From: Zerene cesonia
Taxonomy: Eukaryota > Arthropoda > Insecta > Lepidoptera > Pieridae
NCBI RefSeq assembly: GCF_012273895.1
Contig: NC_052117.1
Location: forward strand, 3,418,406-3,482,405
Direction of reading: 5' to 3'
Length of the DNA: 64,000 nucleotides
Part shown: positions 24,426-38,100 of the stretch, in pieces
How the letters are laid out: every line of letters begins with the position of its first letter
How positions within the stretch are numbered: position 1 is the first letter of the stretch
The notes under the pieces: generated by a model
Database searches by the model: none
What the model was told of the DNA's origin: nothing
What the model saw: only the letters and a program-made list of their open reading frames with translations
Position numbers and translations under genes: made by a program

Positions 24426-25320
24426 ATGCATGTGGGCATACAGACTTGTTTCAGATAGAACTCCGTAATAAAATTTTTACATTTACATTTATTATAAGTT
24501 TTCATAATTATTGTTTGTCACTTATATTTAACTAGCAACTGGTGTACCTTGTCATTGGCGTACTCATTGTGATAATTAATTAAAAACTGTAAAATTAGCT
24601 GTAAGCTACCTTTTATAAATAAAAAAAAAATAATAATAATAATAATTTGCTGGGTCTAAGCATACAGGCCTATTATAATTACCGTGGCAAATGTATCGTA
24701 ATCAAACATAGGCTTTGGCTTACTGAGCCCAAATATTGTATGTGTAAGTACTAATGCTAACATGATAAAATTAAATAGAACATCATCAACTCTCCAATAG
24801 CAATAAAATTAATATTTCTGTTAAAATTTTATTCCAAACAAACAAGCCCATAAAATGAAGTGATGCGTATATAAACGCAGATTTAAATGAGACTGAAACT
24901 CGAATGAAAACGTTTCGAATATCAAATGATATACAAGGCAATACAATGTGCGTTATTGAATTGCAAAATCTAATAGAACTGCGCTGTGCATTATAATCAG
25001 CTTTGACTGAGAGTGTATTCTATAAATAGCCGTTATATGTGAGCTAGGTATCTGAAATTGCGTATGTATTATAAAAAGCATCCAGTATATGTAGCGCTCT
25101 CGCCCGTCCCTGAAAATGCAGCAAACGCTACAAAAATTACGAAAAACTACAGATTCAAGGGTCTTGGTCGGTGGACAGTGCAATAATGAGAATTTATAAT
25201 GTGCTCACGCGAATCTAGCTATTGTCATTTACAGAGCATCAATTACAAAGCAATTGTATTACAGGATAAATACCTCGTCTATTTTAATGTTGCACGTTTT
25301 AGATCACGTTCCCTTACACT
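24426..25320. other. Gene-free sequence
   Basis: Nothing supported. The stretch includes an AAT/ATA run near 24625-24648. Confidence 0.45.
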
Positions 25321-25347
25321 TTAGGTTAGGTTAGGTTAGGCTTAGGT
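25321..25347 (+). repeat. Short interstitial TTAGG tract
   Basis: Four perfect TTAGG units, one extra C, then a fifth unit. TTAGG is the insect telomere repeat. A tract this short in the middle of sequence is an interstitial relic or a chance motif and not a chromosome end. Confidence 0.7.
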
Positions 25348-27369
25348 TTACATGTGAAATTAATGACCATTAATTTAATTTAACTTTATTTTTTTAATGT
25401 CAGAATTAAGTGGTCACAAAGAACAACGTTTCATTATGTTTATTGCATTACTATGGGTATAATCATACATTAATATATAACTCAGCGAAGTCTTCAGGTC
25501 ACATCACCATTTAATACGTATCCTTTGATTTTCTTATACGATATATTTAATAAATGTTTTATTATCGATATTTATGTGCATTAAATTATTCCTAGTAAAA
25601 TTCAACAATATTGATATAAATTTACCGGCACAAACCGGATAAAACAAAAGGAAATATGTGTCACGCTTGTCGCTCAAATTGTTTTAAAACTTGCAAATTC
25701 CCAGAAACTAATGAATGTATAAAATAAAGAAACGAAAAATTCTATATTTCAAATATACAATAAAAACAGTTTAACAAAACAAGAGCAATACAAATATTAA
25801 CATATACAGAGGGCGGTCTTGTCGCTATTTGAACCACCAATAACAACACCGATAACACCAATAACAACCCGGGAAAAAATTGAAATATTTTATATGATCG
25901 TATGTAATAATGATCATGATGGAATACGAAAAAGAACCTTCCATCCGCCTGTATCCAAAATTCCTCAAGGGCTTAAAGAACTTTACTGCGCATTCATTTC
26001 AATAATGTAATATTTTAGGGAATTATTTTGTGTCTACAACCTGCCCCGTACAAATGAATTTCCTGTAATCTGTAATCTATCAGCTAACCTTCCATTGTGT
26101 GAGTGATGCGTATGTTACGTAGTGTGCGTACACCTAGAGCAGACATGAAAATCGATAAAATACGATAGCAGTGCATATAGAACAAGGACTAAACGTTAGT
26201 GCTTCTATTGGCATGAATATCAATAGAATACATCTTCAGACTAGGGTTCATCATTTTGAATAAATAATATATTATGAAGGTTCTTACACTTTTTGATTTT
26301 AATGTGTGTGAAAATATAATGTAATTAAATTAAAGTGACATATATAATAATTCTACAAAGAGTACCATATAAGAAGGCGTTCATTTCTGTGCAACCTAAC
26401 TTTTTTATCGTGCGCTATAAATAACATAAAATTGTTGGCACATCACAGCCAAAAACAATAAATCTTACACGTGTTTTTTTCATCGAACATTTCATTAAAT
26501 ATAATTTGTAAACAAAACCCGGAAGATGACATAATTATAATTTTACATAACAACTAAAAAAAAATAGGTTAATCTAACCAAGTTAAATAACCTAACCTAA
26601 TTTTCCATCAAATACAAAAGTATTTGATTCTATCATTTGTGTGTAGTAAATACAGAAAATTTAAATGATTTATTAATGCGTAATGTATTTGGTTATTATT
26701 AGTGTATTTATGAAGATTTTTTTACATTTAGGTGAAAGTTTCAGAATCAATTTGTCTTGAACAGCTAAATAATTTAATACTTATATTATGAAACCGTTAC
26801 TTTTTATGACTAAAAAATTGCGGAAACAATCATATTCAATATTGTGTTCCTACGGATAGTTTAAAATTCTTATATAACATACTCTGCATTGTTCGAGTTA
26901 GTTGTTAGCCAACAAAACGCTACAATATCAACAAAATAATATTATAAGATGGACGTTAGCCAAAGAACAGATACAAAATATTTTGGGTCAATAAACCAAT
27001 ATGTAAAAAACACGGAAAATTAAAATAGAACTGTCAATTGATAATCCAGTTAATACAGCCAACTTTTTTTTTGTTATCGATAGTGACACGAGGCTCGGAC
27101 AAACTCCACTCACACGTTGAACCACGTGAGAGTTTATTTTTACACAAATTGTATGCCATTTCGCGCATGGGACCTCGAAAGATACAGCAGGCAGACGTGC
27201 CAACCTCTCTTATTTATGTAAACGTAGTAATCACCCACATACCGCACTAGTTAAAATAAAATGAGATGAATTCACTTCCTGGCTCTGTGTGCGAAAAATA
27301 GAAGCGCAATAGACTACGAATTTTCTATCAATGCTGCGTCAAAATATATAAGGTTAGCCATAATTTATT
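25348..27369. other. Gene-free AT-rich sequence
   Basis: No coding exon or clear element was recognised. Confidence 0.45.
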
Positions 27370-27731
27370 TATTCAAGATTATTATTGTGGGAGTCGAGCA
27401 CGCTTCGGCACGAACTGGGCCAGCTCGCACCGGTAAAGTACCACACCCCCACAGAAAACCGGCGTGAAATAGTGGCATGCCACTGTGTTTCGTAGGGTGA
27501 GTGGGGGAGCCGGAGGCCCGTTTCCTTTTCCTCATCATTTCTCGTTTCCATTTCATCGTCCTAGTCCATTCCTTCTTTCCAGTCGTTCATCCTTTCCTTT
27601 TCCCTTACCCCATAAAAGCAGGCAGCGCATTCACAGAGGTACTACCTTTGCGAATGTTTATGGGCGGTAGTGATCGCTTACCATCAGGCGAACCACCAGC
27701 TCAGCTGCCCGCTATGACATAAAAAAAAAAT
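27370..27731 (+). mobile_element. Lepidopteran SINE / short non-LTR element
   Basis: This GC-rich element of about 360 bp carries GGAGTCGAGCACGCTTCGGC, CAGAAAACCGGCGTGAAA, a CCGGAGGCCCG segment, a pyrimidine-rich middle, and 'GGGCGGTAGTGATCGCTTAC' with CATCAGGCGAACC. It ends in a poly-A tail (about 27720-27730). The inverted copy at 31692-31920 shares the terminal part. The short open frames in both strands here are by-products of its GC content. Confidence 0.75.
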
Positions 27732-28681
27732 CTAGATATAGTCTAAATACCTAACACACATTTATAAATATTTTCCTAAACATGGTAAGTACATGAACGT
27801 GTCTTATAGAGCCAGTTGTGTAAGATTGATTATTTGATTATTACGAAATATCCTCGCAATATAATTGATACTACAATAATTAAGATAAATCAACTAAAAA
27901 AATCTATTACTATAACATTTACAGTACAGTATTTAGAACTTTTTTTTATTTAATGAGCAGAGCAAATCAGGTACCCCTTACCGTATCAGTGACGTCATTT
28001 GGCGTTTGTGACATTGTAGAATGAGACGATTTTTAGACTCAAAAGATCAATGAAAAAAAGCAAAAAATATGGGTACTGTTTTTTTTTCATCTAGCATTGG
28101 TGAAAACAAAAAAAAATACTACAAAGGTAAAAAATTCTAAGTTTTTAAATAACTCATCTTAAATTGTTATCAATTATCAAAATAAAGTTTATTGCCAACT
28201 ATTCAGATCATTAGAATGGATTTTGAGGAAACATCGTATATCCGCGTATCCTTGACCCAATAACCTGTTTGTCAAAGGTCCCAGAGTCAAGGTCGGCCGA
28301 GCCACCCCAACTGGCGAGGATCCAGTCCACTTCAGTAATTTAAAACGAGCCAAGTTTAAAAGTTAAGTACATTAAGAATTTCTTGCACATATTTTTTAAA
28401 TTTATTCAACGTTACAACCAATAAGTTATTTTCGTATTAATAAAGAATTATTTTATATGAAATTTATGCTTTTTCTAGGTATTCAAATTTTATTGTGTTT
28501 TTTTATTTTATTTTATGTTATAAATTAAACTCGAATCTCTTCATTGTTTATTGATAACCATTGATTGACATTATTATTTATTTTCATTAATATGAGATAT
28601 GTGCTCATTCAGTTTTCTAGAGGTTAAGGTGTATTGTAATTCGATTTACATTGACCTAGTTTATTTATTTTCATATTCTAT
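27732..28681. other. Gene-free sequence
   Basis: No gene seen. There is a perfect CRE word TGACGTCA at 27990-27997. A GC-richer patch at 28250-28330 has no coding support. Confidence 0.4.
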
Positions 28682-28852
28682 ACTAGCGGTCCGCCTGGCT
28701 TCGCCTGTGGTACATATATAGCCTATAGCCTTCATCAATAAATGGGCTAACGAACACTGAAAGAATTTTTCAAATCGGACTAGTGGTTGCTGAGATTAGT
28801 GCGTTCTAACAAACAAACAAACTCTTCAGCTTTATAATATTAAAGAATAGAT
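28682..28852 (+). repeat. Dispersed repeat, 'TTCGCC..GTGGTACATATATAG' family (copy 1)
   Basis: Starts ACTAGCGGTCCGCCTGGC, continues with GTGGTACATATATAGCC, 'GAAAGAATTTTTCAAATCGG', 'AACAAACAAACAAACTCTTC' and ends TATAATATTAAAGAATAGAT. This is a non-LTR/SINE-like tail widespread in Lepidoptera. Other copies are at 29170-29330, 30139-30228, 36058-36226 and 63450-63606. Confidence 0.7.
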
Positions 28853-29169
28853 TCTGGTCAATGCATAAATTAAACGGTAAAATGTATTTCGATAACATTT
28901 TTTTTTGTATTTACTCGTGGACGAGTATGTTTATATTATAATTTGCTTTGATAACCTTTAGCTCTACATATGGAACTGTGACCCAAGACCAAACAAAATA
29001 AAATCATAGTCCACAGATAACTTATTATACTCGTAGTATTATTAAAAAAAAACAGAAAAATGTCCGTATAAGAATTATTTATTATTTTGTTTTTCGTATC
29101 TTAACATTACCTTCTGTTTGTTTATGTCAATTTATGGTAGGCTATGCGTAGTTGCTTTATATACTATGA

Positions 29170-29330
29170 ACTAGTGGTCCCCCCCGGCTTCTCCCGTAAT
29201 ACATGTACGTATAGCTACTCAGGGATCACGTACAGAGGTGGAGGAATTTATAATATCGATCCCGTAGTTCCTGAGATTAGTGTGTTTAAACAAACAAACT
29301 TCGAACTTTATATTATTACATAGAAATAGA
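29170..29330 (+). repeat. Dispersed repeat, same family (copy 2, degenerate)
   Basis: Shares the start (ACTAGTGGTCC, then CCGGCTTCTCCCG) and the 'CCTGAGATTAGTGTGTTTAAAC' to 'CAAACAAACTTC' end with copy 1 but has lost part of the middle. Confidence 0.6.
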
Positions 29331-30138
29331 CATAATCTTTCTTAATTAGGCTAAAAAATAAACGCAAATATTTATGTGAATGGGTACTTTATTTCGTTTT
29401 AAATTACGAAACCATTCAAAACTAGTCATTCTATTTTAATACGCTTTGAAAAACAAACCTTCATAAATTACAGCATACGTACGTAAATTAAACTAAATGG
29501 CTGTAAGATATATAACAACTATATGAACATCATTATATATTCAATGTTATTTGTTACAGTTGAGGCTAAATAAATAATCACATAGTTTGTTATGTTGCAC
29601 TTTTGACTCCAGTGATTTATTTAATTAGCCGCTTAGCATCGTGCTAGACAACGTGATAAGTCTACATGTGGGGTATGTAAGTCTTAAGATAATTGGCGTT
29701 ATCTCTCACATGATGATTCATTCAGCTAATATTGTTGGTGACGAGGACTCTTAAGATCGTGGGACACGTTAGCAATTAGTCACACGTTATTTGTGTCAAT
29801 ACTAATTTTATTAAACGTTTTTTCAATTAGTAATGCTTAACAATAAGAATTAAATATTAATGATCATGTATTTTTAATACTATAAACCAATGAACTAATG
29901 ACTGGTGCGTGTTTAATAATAACTACGACCTATTTTAACATATGCTTTTGTAATAATGTCCATAACTGTCAGTATATAAACAGACATTGCTGTCAAATTC
30001 TTGGTGAGAAAGCATTCCCGTGCATTATAACAAAATCAATAATCCCAGTGTGGCTAAAGGGTACTCTGGAACGTTCTATTCGTTACATGTTTCATACACC
30101 AACTGGCGGTTTGTCCCGGCCTTCGAAATATAGAACTT
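29331..30138. other. Gene-free sequence
   Basis: Nothing supported. Confidence 0.4.
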
Positions 30139-30372
30139 ATTGATCACCTGCATATCCAACGGTGAAAGAATTTTTGAAATAAGGAGTACCTGAGAACAGC
30201 GAGTTCAAACTCTTCAACTTTATACGAATGTTACGTATATGGTATAGTTTAGGGGTATGAAAAATAGATGGCCGTTTCTCAGACATACCCGATATGCACA
30301 CAAAATTTCATAAGAATCGGTCCAGACGTTTCGGAAGAGATAGGTAACTAAAATTGACACGGGAATTTTGTA
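30139..30372 (+). repeat. Two adjoining dispersed-repeat fragments
   Basis: The left part (to about 30228) is a decayed copy of the 28682 family. The right part (from about 30240) contains GGGGTATGAAAAATAGATGG, TCTCAGACATACCC and 'AATTTCATAAGAATCGGTCC' and ends ACACGGGAATTTTGTAT. The right part matches 39778-39950. Confidence 0.55.
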
Positions 30373-31691
30373 TCGCTTCTACAAATAAAATTTTGCACTA
30401 TTCATTGATTATAATATTTTGAACAAATAAATAAAGAGACTAATCATAGGTATTTTCATGTTATTATCTTAATCTTTCCATGAATTTGCAGAAAAAAATA
30501 CGGCATTACTACCTCGGTAGAGTATGACACAGCCCTCCGTAACTTACAAAAGATAAAACACATACGTAGTTATAAAATCGAACGACACTTCATAAACTTT
30601 TCCATAATAGCATAGTCATAATGGTTATATGCCTGTTAGAAAATCTTATTTAGTATTCAGCGGTAAACATTTTTATCACCACCATAAATAGAGGTCTTCA
30701 GCGTCTTGTTTTTCCATAATGATCGTGAAAAATGCTCAAGGTAAGGTTCATTGACCAAAGAGCGTTGTTTATTTTACACACACACAAAAATTGATATCTA
30801 TAGAATTTGTCCACACGGAAGCTTACCAAAAGACATCGAAGTCTAAGATCTTATAGCTGCTAAGACTAAATGACTTTGTTAGGACTATGCGTTAAATGTG
30901 TTTACATTATCTGTATATTTTTTTATTTTTCCTAACGGTGTTTCAGTTCATTCATAGACATTTTCTTTGTTTTCACAGTACATATTACTTATATTCACTT
31001 TTACAAAAAATCAATATTCTAAAGTTTTAGTGATAGAAGGAATGTTATAGAAAGATATACATACATTATAGTTACCTTGGGCAACGTAGCGTACATATTA
31101 TATACTTGTTTAATAATCCACCGATGCTTTCATCAAAATTAACGTTATCTTATAAGTGCATCTTCACATGTACCTAATATATATTCACTTACAGTACAAT
31201 GTATTGGAAAATGTGTTATAATTATGATATAACTTAAGACATTTATGATATTTTGATTTAGCCTTTAATTATATTTTATTAATAAAAACGCAAAATTTTG
31301 TGTCTATAAATAGTGGCAGTCATTTTCAGAAGCGAATTACGAAAAGCTTTTGGCATGAATAACAATGTTTAAAATAACCTGTACGTCACAGCTTGAATGG
31401 ATGGTATAAATTAGTGCTTAATATTAGCAGCTAACACAAACACGTGATTAATCGTTTTAATAATCCTGAAATAAAACAGAAGGTACAAAAACATTTACAT
31501 TTTGTTGGATAATATTAGTTGAAAATAATATTAGTTGAGGTATTTTAACTTGTTTATTTTAGGATAATAGAATATGCTATTAATAAAGTTTCGGGACGGA
31601 CGAATCCGATGCGTGGGTCGTGAATATTCCAGCTAAATAGACAGGAGTATATTTGAAACACGGTACATAACTATGATAACACAAATATGTT
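30373..31691. other. Gene-free sequence
   Basis: Nothing supported. Confidence 0.4.
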
Positions 31692-31920
31692 CCTTTTTTA
31701 TGTTATCGTCGGCAATGGAGCTGGTGGGTGGCCTGATGGTAAGCGCTACCACCGCCCATGAACATCTGGAGAGATGTAAGGTCGACTGTAGATACAAATG
31801 GTTTGCCGACTTAAAATTGCAAAGGTTTTAAAAATAATTGACGAGAGGAATAAAGGAAAGGACTAAGAAGGGTAAGGAAAAGGATGCGGGCCTCCGTCTC
31901 TCTCACACTCTGTTAACGTT
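31692..31920 (-). mobile_element. Lepidopteran SINE / short non-LTR element, inverted copy
   Basis: On the - strand this carries the same GGGCGGTGGTAGCGCTTACC / CATCAGGCCACCCACC block as 27370-27731 and ends in a poly-A tail (T run at about 31695 on the + strand). It is truncated relative to that copy. Confidence 0.65.
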
Positions 31921-33106
31921 TCGTTGAATAGAACGTCTCGCCTTTTTAATTTAAAATTTGTTCATTATTTTAATACATATACATAGAACTGAAGGTTTTT
32001 TTGTGTGTTTGAACACTACTGGATCTGGAAAATCTTTCTACGTTGCCGTATTTGAATGTATGTACATGATATATATACACCGGGGACGAGAGTAGGACGA
32101 ACCGCTGGTGATATATATATCATAGAACATAAAACTTCTTATGATTTCATTGACTCTTATTGTTTATAAAATTGATAACGATATAACTTTATGACATTAT
32201 CTAAGTAAAGATACGATTTTAACCATGTTTGTTTAAAACTTGAAATCATTCCGATAAGTTTAACTGTAAGATTACGTGATTAATTACATATTATAAAAGA
32301 CCTAGATAAGTTTTGTCACATACTTACCTACATTACTATGTATTTTACTAACTAACTACAATTATAAGATAGCATATTTGTTTATAATTACTTACAACAA
32401 ATCATTATTTCATTATATACTTAGGTTATAACTTATAGATAGTAGATATAGTATAGTAGTACCTACAGAAAACACGCAAGTACCAAAAGTAATTTACTAT
32501 GTAATGACATTACTTTTTTATCAGTTTCGGTGCCTTTTTCGGCACTTTATTATGCAGATATGGATCATAAAAGATAATGCAGCTTTATATAATGCTTCTA
32601 ATATTGGATAAAACAATACGATCAATCACCTGTCCCTAATATATATCATATTCGAAACAAGCAATCAACCTATTATAATATTCCTCAAGAAATATTTAAT
32701 GAATTAGAAAAACGCAACTTTAGAGAACAATGTCACTTTTTTGTACGTGAGAAAAAAAACCCGTACATCATAAAAAAGTATTAAAAAACCTTTAATAGAT
32801 GACACAAAGGTATGAAATGTTGCCATTATGGGGTATATTGACAGTTGAGTGATAACCGCTACCATTTTAGCAAAATAAACACTGTTATGGTAATCACCGG
32901 TTACTTTCCGATCTCTGAATGACAAGGCAAGTATTAAACAGCGCAGTGGAAATTTTTATCTATAGCTAGCTATTCTGATGTCATGCATAGCTAACCTGAA
33001 TGAATATCACGTAGCACGAAAAATAAAAAAAAAACTAGGAATGATTGTTTTAATTTTCGTCAATTATAGTTTAATAAGTTTTCTAGGAGACTATGTTTAT
33101 ATAATA
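31921..33106. other. Gene-free sequence
   Basis: Nothing supported. Confidence 0.4.
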
Positions 33107-33299
33107 CTAGCTGGGCCCCGCGGTTTCACCCACGTAAGTCCGTATCCCGTAGGAATATCGGGATAAAAAGTTGCCTATATGTTATTCCAGTTGTCCAGCT
33201 ATCTACGTGCCAAATTTCATTGCAATCGGTTTAGTAGTTTTTGCGTGAAAGAGCATCAAACACACACACACATCTTTACAAACTTTCGCATTAGTAGGA
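33107..33299 (-). mobile_element. Helitron-like element, Lep1 type, near full length
   Basis: The inverted counterpart of the 6237 element. On the - strand it begins TCCTACTAATGCGAAAG (lacking the ATTATAAA of other copies) and ends with the GC hairpin and GGGCCCAGCTAG. It includes a short CA run. Confidence 0.8.
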
Positions 33300-36057
33300 T
33301 AGGACTAGTAGGATGTGTGTATGACATGAAAATATAATGTTTACTGCTATTGTAATATTTTGCAACGAATAAAGAATTGCACTTACTTCAATTAAATTAT
33401 GAAATGTATGACGCATGTAGATATTATTACGTCGCAGATTATTGTATGTAAATCAATTCAAACCTACAAGGGTTCTTCTTCAGTGAAATACGTAATTTAT
33501 TGTGAAATGTCACATGTTTGTAGAATGACGTCGTTAACGTGTGAATTGTGGCACATAATTAAATTATCATGTCGGTATATTATAGTTATTCTGCAAATTA
33601 GTCGAGCACATTGTGTTTTTTTAGTTCTTATATTCGTAAGTAGTAATAGTATTAAAGTTTGTATATTATGCTGAAAAAATACGTTTTTACAATATATAGC
33701 AATAGTAAAAAACATTCCACTTGACTGTATGTATGCAAGGGGTTGTCTAAATATAAACCTAATTTAAGGGGTAGGAGCAGCAATGTATTTAAAAATACAT
33801 AGAAAAGTACATAGCAACTTAACTATTGTAGTAAGCGCTGCATTTCTATAGAAAACATACACATTCGAAGTTAATATTATTCGTTTTATTCAATAATTTA
33901 TAGTTTTAATAACCATCTTGAAATATTAGAGCCTTATCGAGCACTGGATCAATATTTCATTTTTAAAATTTTAACATGGGTAAAATTCCTTAAACTAACC
34001 CCTGCCTAATATTATAATTATAAGATATATTTCATGACAAATGAGACGTGAAGTTTTACTCCAATATTTTACGAGCATAGATAAAAAAGTTCAACCATAG
34101 ACTGTTGAAGTATCTAGCACAAAATAATTTTGCTGAAGAGGAAACAGTAGAATTTTCAGAAATTTTAACACAATGTACTTATTGTTTATTTATTGAGACT
34201 TATTATGAGTTGCACACCAAAACCTTAACGTAAATATTACACAAAGAGTAACGGAGAAACAATAAAGATGAGTACTGCATGCACTATATAAATGTAGTAC
34301 ATTTTAGCTGAAAATACAAATAGTCATATCATCATAAATTGCATACTTACCAACATACTAAATAATCACCATTCTTACACGTAAACCTGCAAACACATAG
34401 TGGAAAATGTGATATTGTATGCATTGTACGTAATAAATATTATGATTATATAACAAGAGCAAGGTGATCCTTAATCCTTCTAGACTGATTGTGGTTATAT
34501 AGTTACACCTACACATGGCGCCATCTTGACGCCAATTTTTCTAGTTTTTATAACAATTAACGTAAAAATTTATGCAATTAACAATGTGGATCTATTCAAA
34601 TTGAATTGATTGGAAATAAGTTTCGAAAAAACTGATATAAATTACTATGTAAGTCATTTATCAATGAAAAAAGGTAAAATTTAAATCATTCAAAAATAAA
34701 ACAACCAAAAAACACGGTATGTGTGCCTATTGTCTATAATGTAATTTTGAATTTCCATGACATTAAAAAAACCACTGAACCCATTATATTTTCATCGAGA
34801 ATACCTAGAAGTATTGATAGTAGGTACCTACGTGATCTTTTCATAATAAAAATAATTCATTTCGGTTTTAGTAACCAGTGTAAACCAGTTAACTGTTATC
34901 GATTTCTTATCTCGAATTACCTCTACAGTCTTAACAAATGCAAGCATTTAAATAAAAATACGAAGTATACTCTTGGTAAGGTATTTTTTCATGTACCTAT
35001 CTGGATATACTGAAACATAACTACTTAATAATTAAAATTATTTATTTGTACTAATATAAAGCTTATTCACATTATCAACAGCCTATAACTATCCTTTGCT
35101 GAATAGAGAGAGTATAATATAAAGTTACAAAGCTTTAAACGCAGGAAAACTATATCACAAATAACGACAAAATTTACAATTGAATTTAAATTTAAGACTA
35201 TTTTGACCCTTTATGGGTAATTCTATAAATGAAAACCATTCCTAATCACTGGATTGAGCATTTTATATATGAGCGTTATATGAAGAGAATAAGATATAAC
35301 ACCATAATGTGCGATTTTTTCAATAAGCATTTCGCTTATTTTCATAGCGTCCATAAAAGTTATATGTAATGGAACTATTACACTCGCAACGACATACGTA
35401 CGTACGTTGAAAACTTTTAATCATAATTTTGAACGTTATCGCCATAACAATAAGTAATTCAACACCAATTATTGTAAACGATTATTGTCAAATCTAGTAA
35501 CAACTGGTTACAGTTGTTACGTGATGTTAGAACGCAAAATATTTTGTATGACGACCGTCGAGCATTAAACAAAATAGATCTCAATTAAGAATACATATAC
35601 GTATGACCGTAACCGATTATTTTCGAAATTGTTTTAAATAAGAAATTTTTTCAGTCAAATACGAAACAACCAGAATATCCATACTATTATTATCCTAAAA
35701 GGAACGAATTTAGGGTAAAATTTTTGATTATCAAGAGATAGTTAGAATGCCTAAGAGATAGATCTAGAGGGAGGGAGGAGAGATAGGCAAACGTATGATT
35801 CTCATGGAATTTCTTATCCTGAAAAACCGCGAAATAATTCCTATCAATTACAACATCCAAACAAAGAACTATGAAAAACTGAAACTTAAATACACTTGAG
35901 GTATATATAAACCTGCTTATAAAACACATGAGAAGTGTCTTTTTGTCAAATTTTGTCAGGTCACTTATAACGTTTGTACGCCTGAATTTTATTTATATTA
36001 AAAATAAAATGTGTCGCATATAACTTGAATCTAATATTGATATATCTTTATAAAAAA
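33300..36057. other. About 2.8 kb gene-free sequence
   Basis: No coding exon with splice or homology support. Confidence 0.4.
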
Positions 36058-36226
36058 CTAGCTGTTCGCCCCGGCTTCGCCCGTGGTACATATATAGTCT
36101 ATGTTACTCGTGAATAATGTAGCTTTCGAATGGTGAAAGAATTTTTAAAATCGGTCCAGTAGTTTTTGAGCCTATTCATTACAACCAAACAAACAAAGTT
36201 TTCCTCTTTATAATATTAGTGTAGAT
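36058..36226 (+). repeat. Dispersed repeat, 'TTCGCC..GTGGTACATATATAG' family (copy 4)
   Basis: A well-preserved copy: CTAGCTGTTCGCCCCGGC, TTCGCCCGTGGTACATATA, 'GAAAGAATTTTTAAAATCGG', and TATAATATTAGTGTAGAT at the end. Confidence 0.75.
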
Positions 36227-37901
36227 TATCAAGTTACTGTAATGTCTAACATGACTCTGAGATTAGCGTATTATTTATCATTTTGAATGGATAACATGAA
36301 ATTTATATTAGCTACTTTAAAATTTTACTAATATGCAATCCATGAACTGAGACAAAACTGATTATCACTTCAGACTCGTAAAGAATGTATTTTATTTAAC
36401 ATATTTAAAAAATCCTAATCAAGAATTAAGCAGCGATTTGTTCGAATTTTTAAATTTTTTATATCTATTTGATAATAATGTATATAGAAACATATAATGA
36501 CTTATAAAACAAGTAAAGTGAAGTATAATTCAATCAAAATATAAAGCTACATATAATCCACAACATTAGTGCGACACCGAATTAATTCTAACCAGTTTAA
36601 TTGGAGAAAAAGCAACACGGAAACAGTGCGGTCCAGTAAGAACCAGCGATTGTTATTAATTCGCTATTGCAACAATAACATTTGCTTGATGACAATTGAC
36701 GTCAGCTTCTTTATTGACACGTCGGCATTTGTTTACTACATACGTGATACCCAGTTATACGAGCCAAGAGATTGCTAGCAATAGTCCGCTCCTTATAAAG
36801 CGAGGGATGACCGACATAATATGGAAATGTAACAAATGCACGGCATCTTTGCTCGTAATTAAGGGTAAATTTGAAACAAAGAAGAATGCTATGTGGACTA
36901 GGAATATAAATGAAGAGCTAATGTGATGCTTTTATGGTTGTTGTTCTTCACGAAAGTTTTACTGAAATAAGCGTACGTATAACCTAAACCTACCTACAAC
37001 TGCAATGTAGTAAAAATTAAATTGCGGAAATTGGCATTCATAGTCCTGACATGACATAGAGATGTACTGTATATTTAAAACAGTAGACGCAACCACGAGT
37101 TACAGCTTGCAAGCTGCTGCCTAGCAATATATAATACTTTTAAGCACACAAAACTGTACTTAAGCAAAATAGTACTAAATTCACAAAACAAGTGCTTGAC
37201 ATATCTTATTGTCTTTGTAGATACAAGTATAATATATTAGAAAATGTTTAGCACAAAAATATCTAGAATGTTCTATAGCAATTTATTTAAAATTTCCTAT
37301 GAGAATTTCTCAGTAATGCATGAAATTTCAAGCAATCTCGTTATACCGCAATCGCAATACGTAAATATTTCAGATTAAATTTTGCAATCGTGAAAGTATA
37401 TTAATTCACTATGCGAGCATTTCCAAGTATAGTATTCAAGGAGAGCGTAATAGGATTAAAATAAGTCTGTTGTATATATAATTTTTCAAAGAAGCCTTAC
37501 TTTTACGTATCTATTTAAAATGCGCATAACAATAAACCAGTTTTTCCCTGAAGTAAGGGATTATTGGCGGAAAAGTAGGCCACAATGCTATTATAGAATG
37601 TAAAAATATACCTTCATATTCAAAAATTCTGATAAAGCTAAATTATTCATTGTAAAATAAGCGGTATTTATGATGACTTATAATAACGAGTTCTCTTATC
37701 AATAAGATTACAAAGGCTTAACAGTACCTTAAAAGGAATAGCTGTACTAAAAATTCGTCATCTAATAAATTGATTGATGCATATTTCTCATTCTGAAGGT
37801 ATTATTGTCTTCAATAGCAAATCAATAATATAACCATCATTGATGGTATACTGTATATTAAGAGTTAAAGTTAACAGTCAAAAGTTAAGGTTTATAAAAT
37901 A
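36227..37901. other. Gene-free sequence
   Basis: No gene seen. A perfect CRE word TGACGTCA is at 36697-36704. Confidence 0.4.
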
Positions 37902-38100
37902 CTAGCTGCGCCCCGCGGTTTCACCCGCGTAAGTTCGTATCCCGTAGGAACATCGGGATAAAAAGTGCCGTTATGTTATTCCAGTTGTCCAGCTGTCTAC
38001 GTACAAAATTTCATTGCAATCGGTTTAGTAGTTTTTGCGTGAAAGAGCTACAAATGCACACACATCCTAACAAACTTTCGCATTTATAATATTAGTAGGA
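37902..38100 (-). mobile_element. Helitron-like element, Lep1 type, near full length
   Basis: On the - strand it begins TCCTACTAATATTATAAATG and ends in the GC-rich hairpin plus GGGCGCAGCTAG. It is the cleanest copy in the window, about 199 bp. Confidence 0.82.

Noticed and set aside
27365..27722. Four overlapping open frames of 60-73 codons
   Set aside because: They all lie inside a GC-rich SINE and are not genes.
17655..36704. Three perfect TGACGTCA words (17655, 27990, 36697)
   Set aside because: About one is expected by chance in this length. They lie near no gene and have no supporting context.
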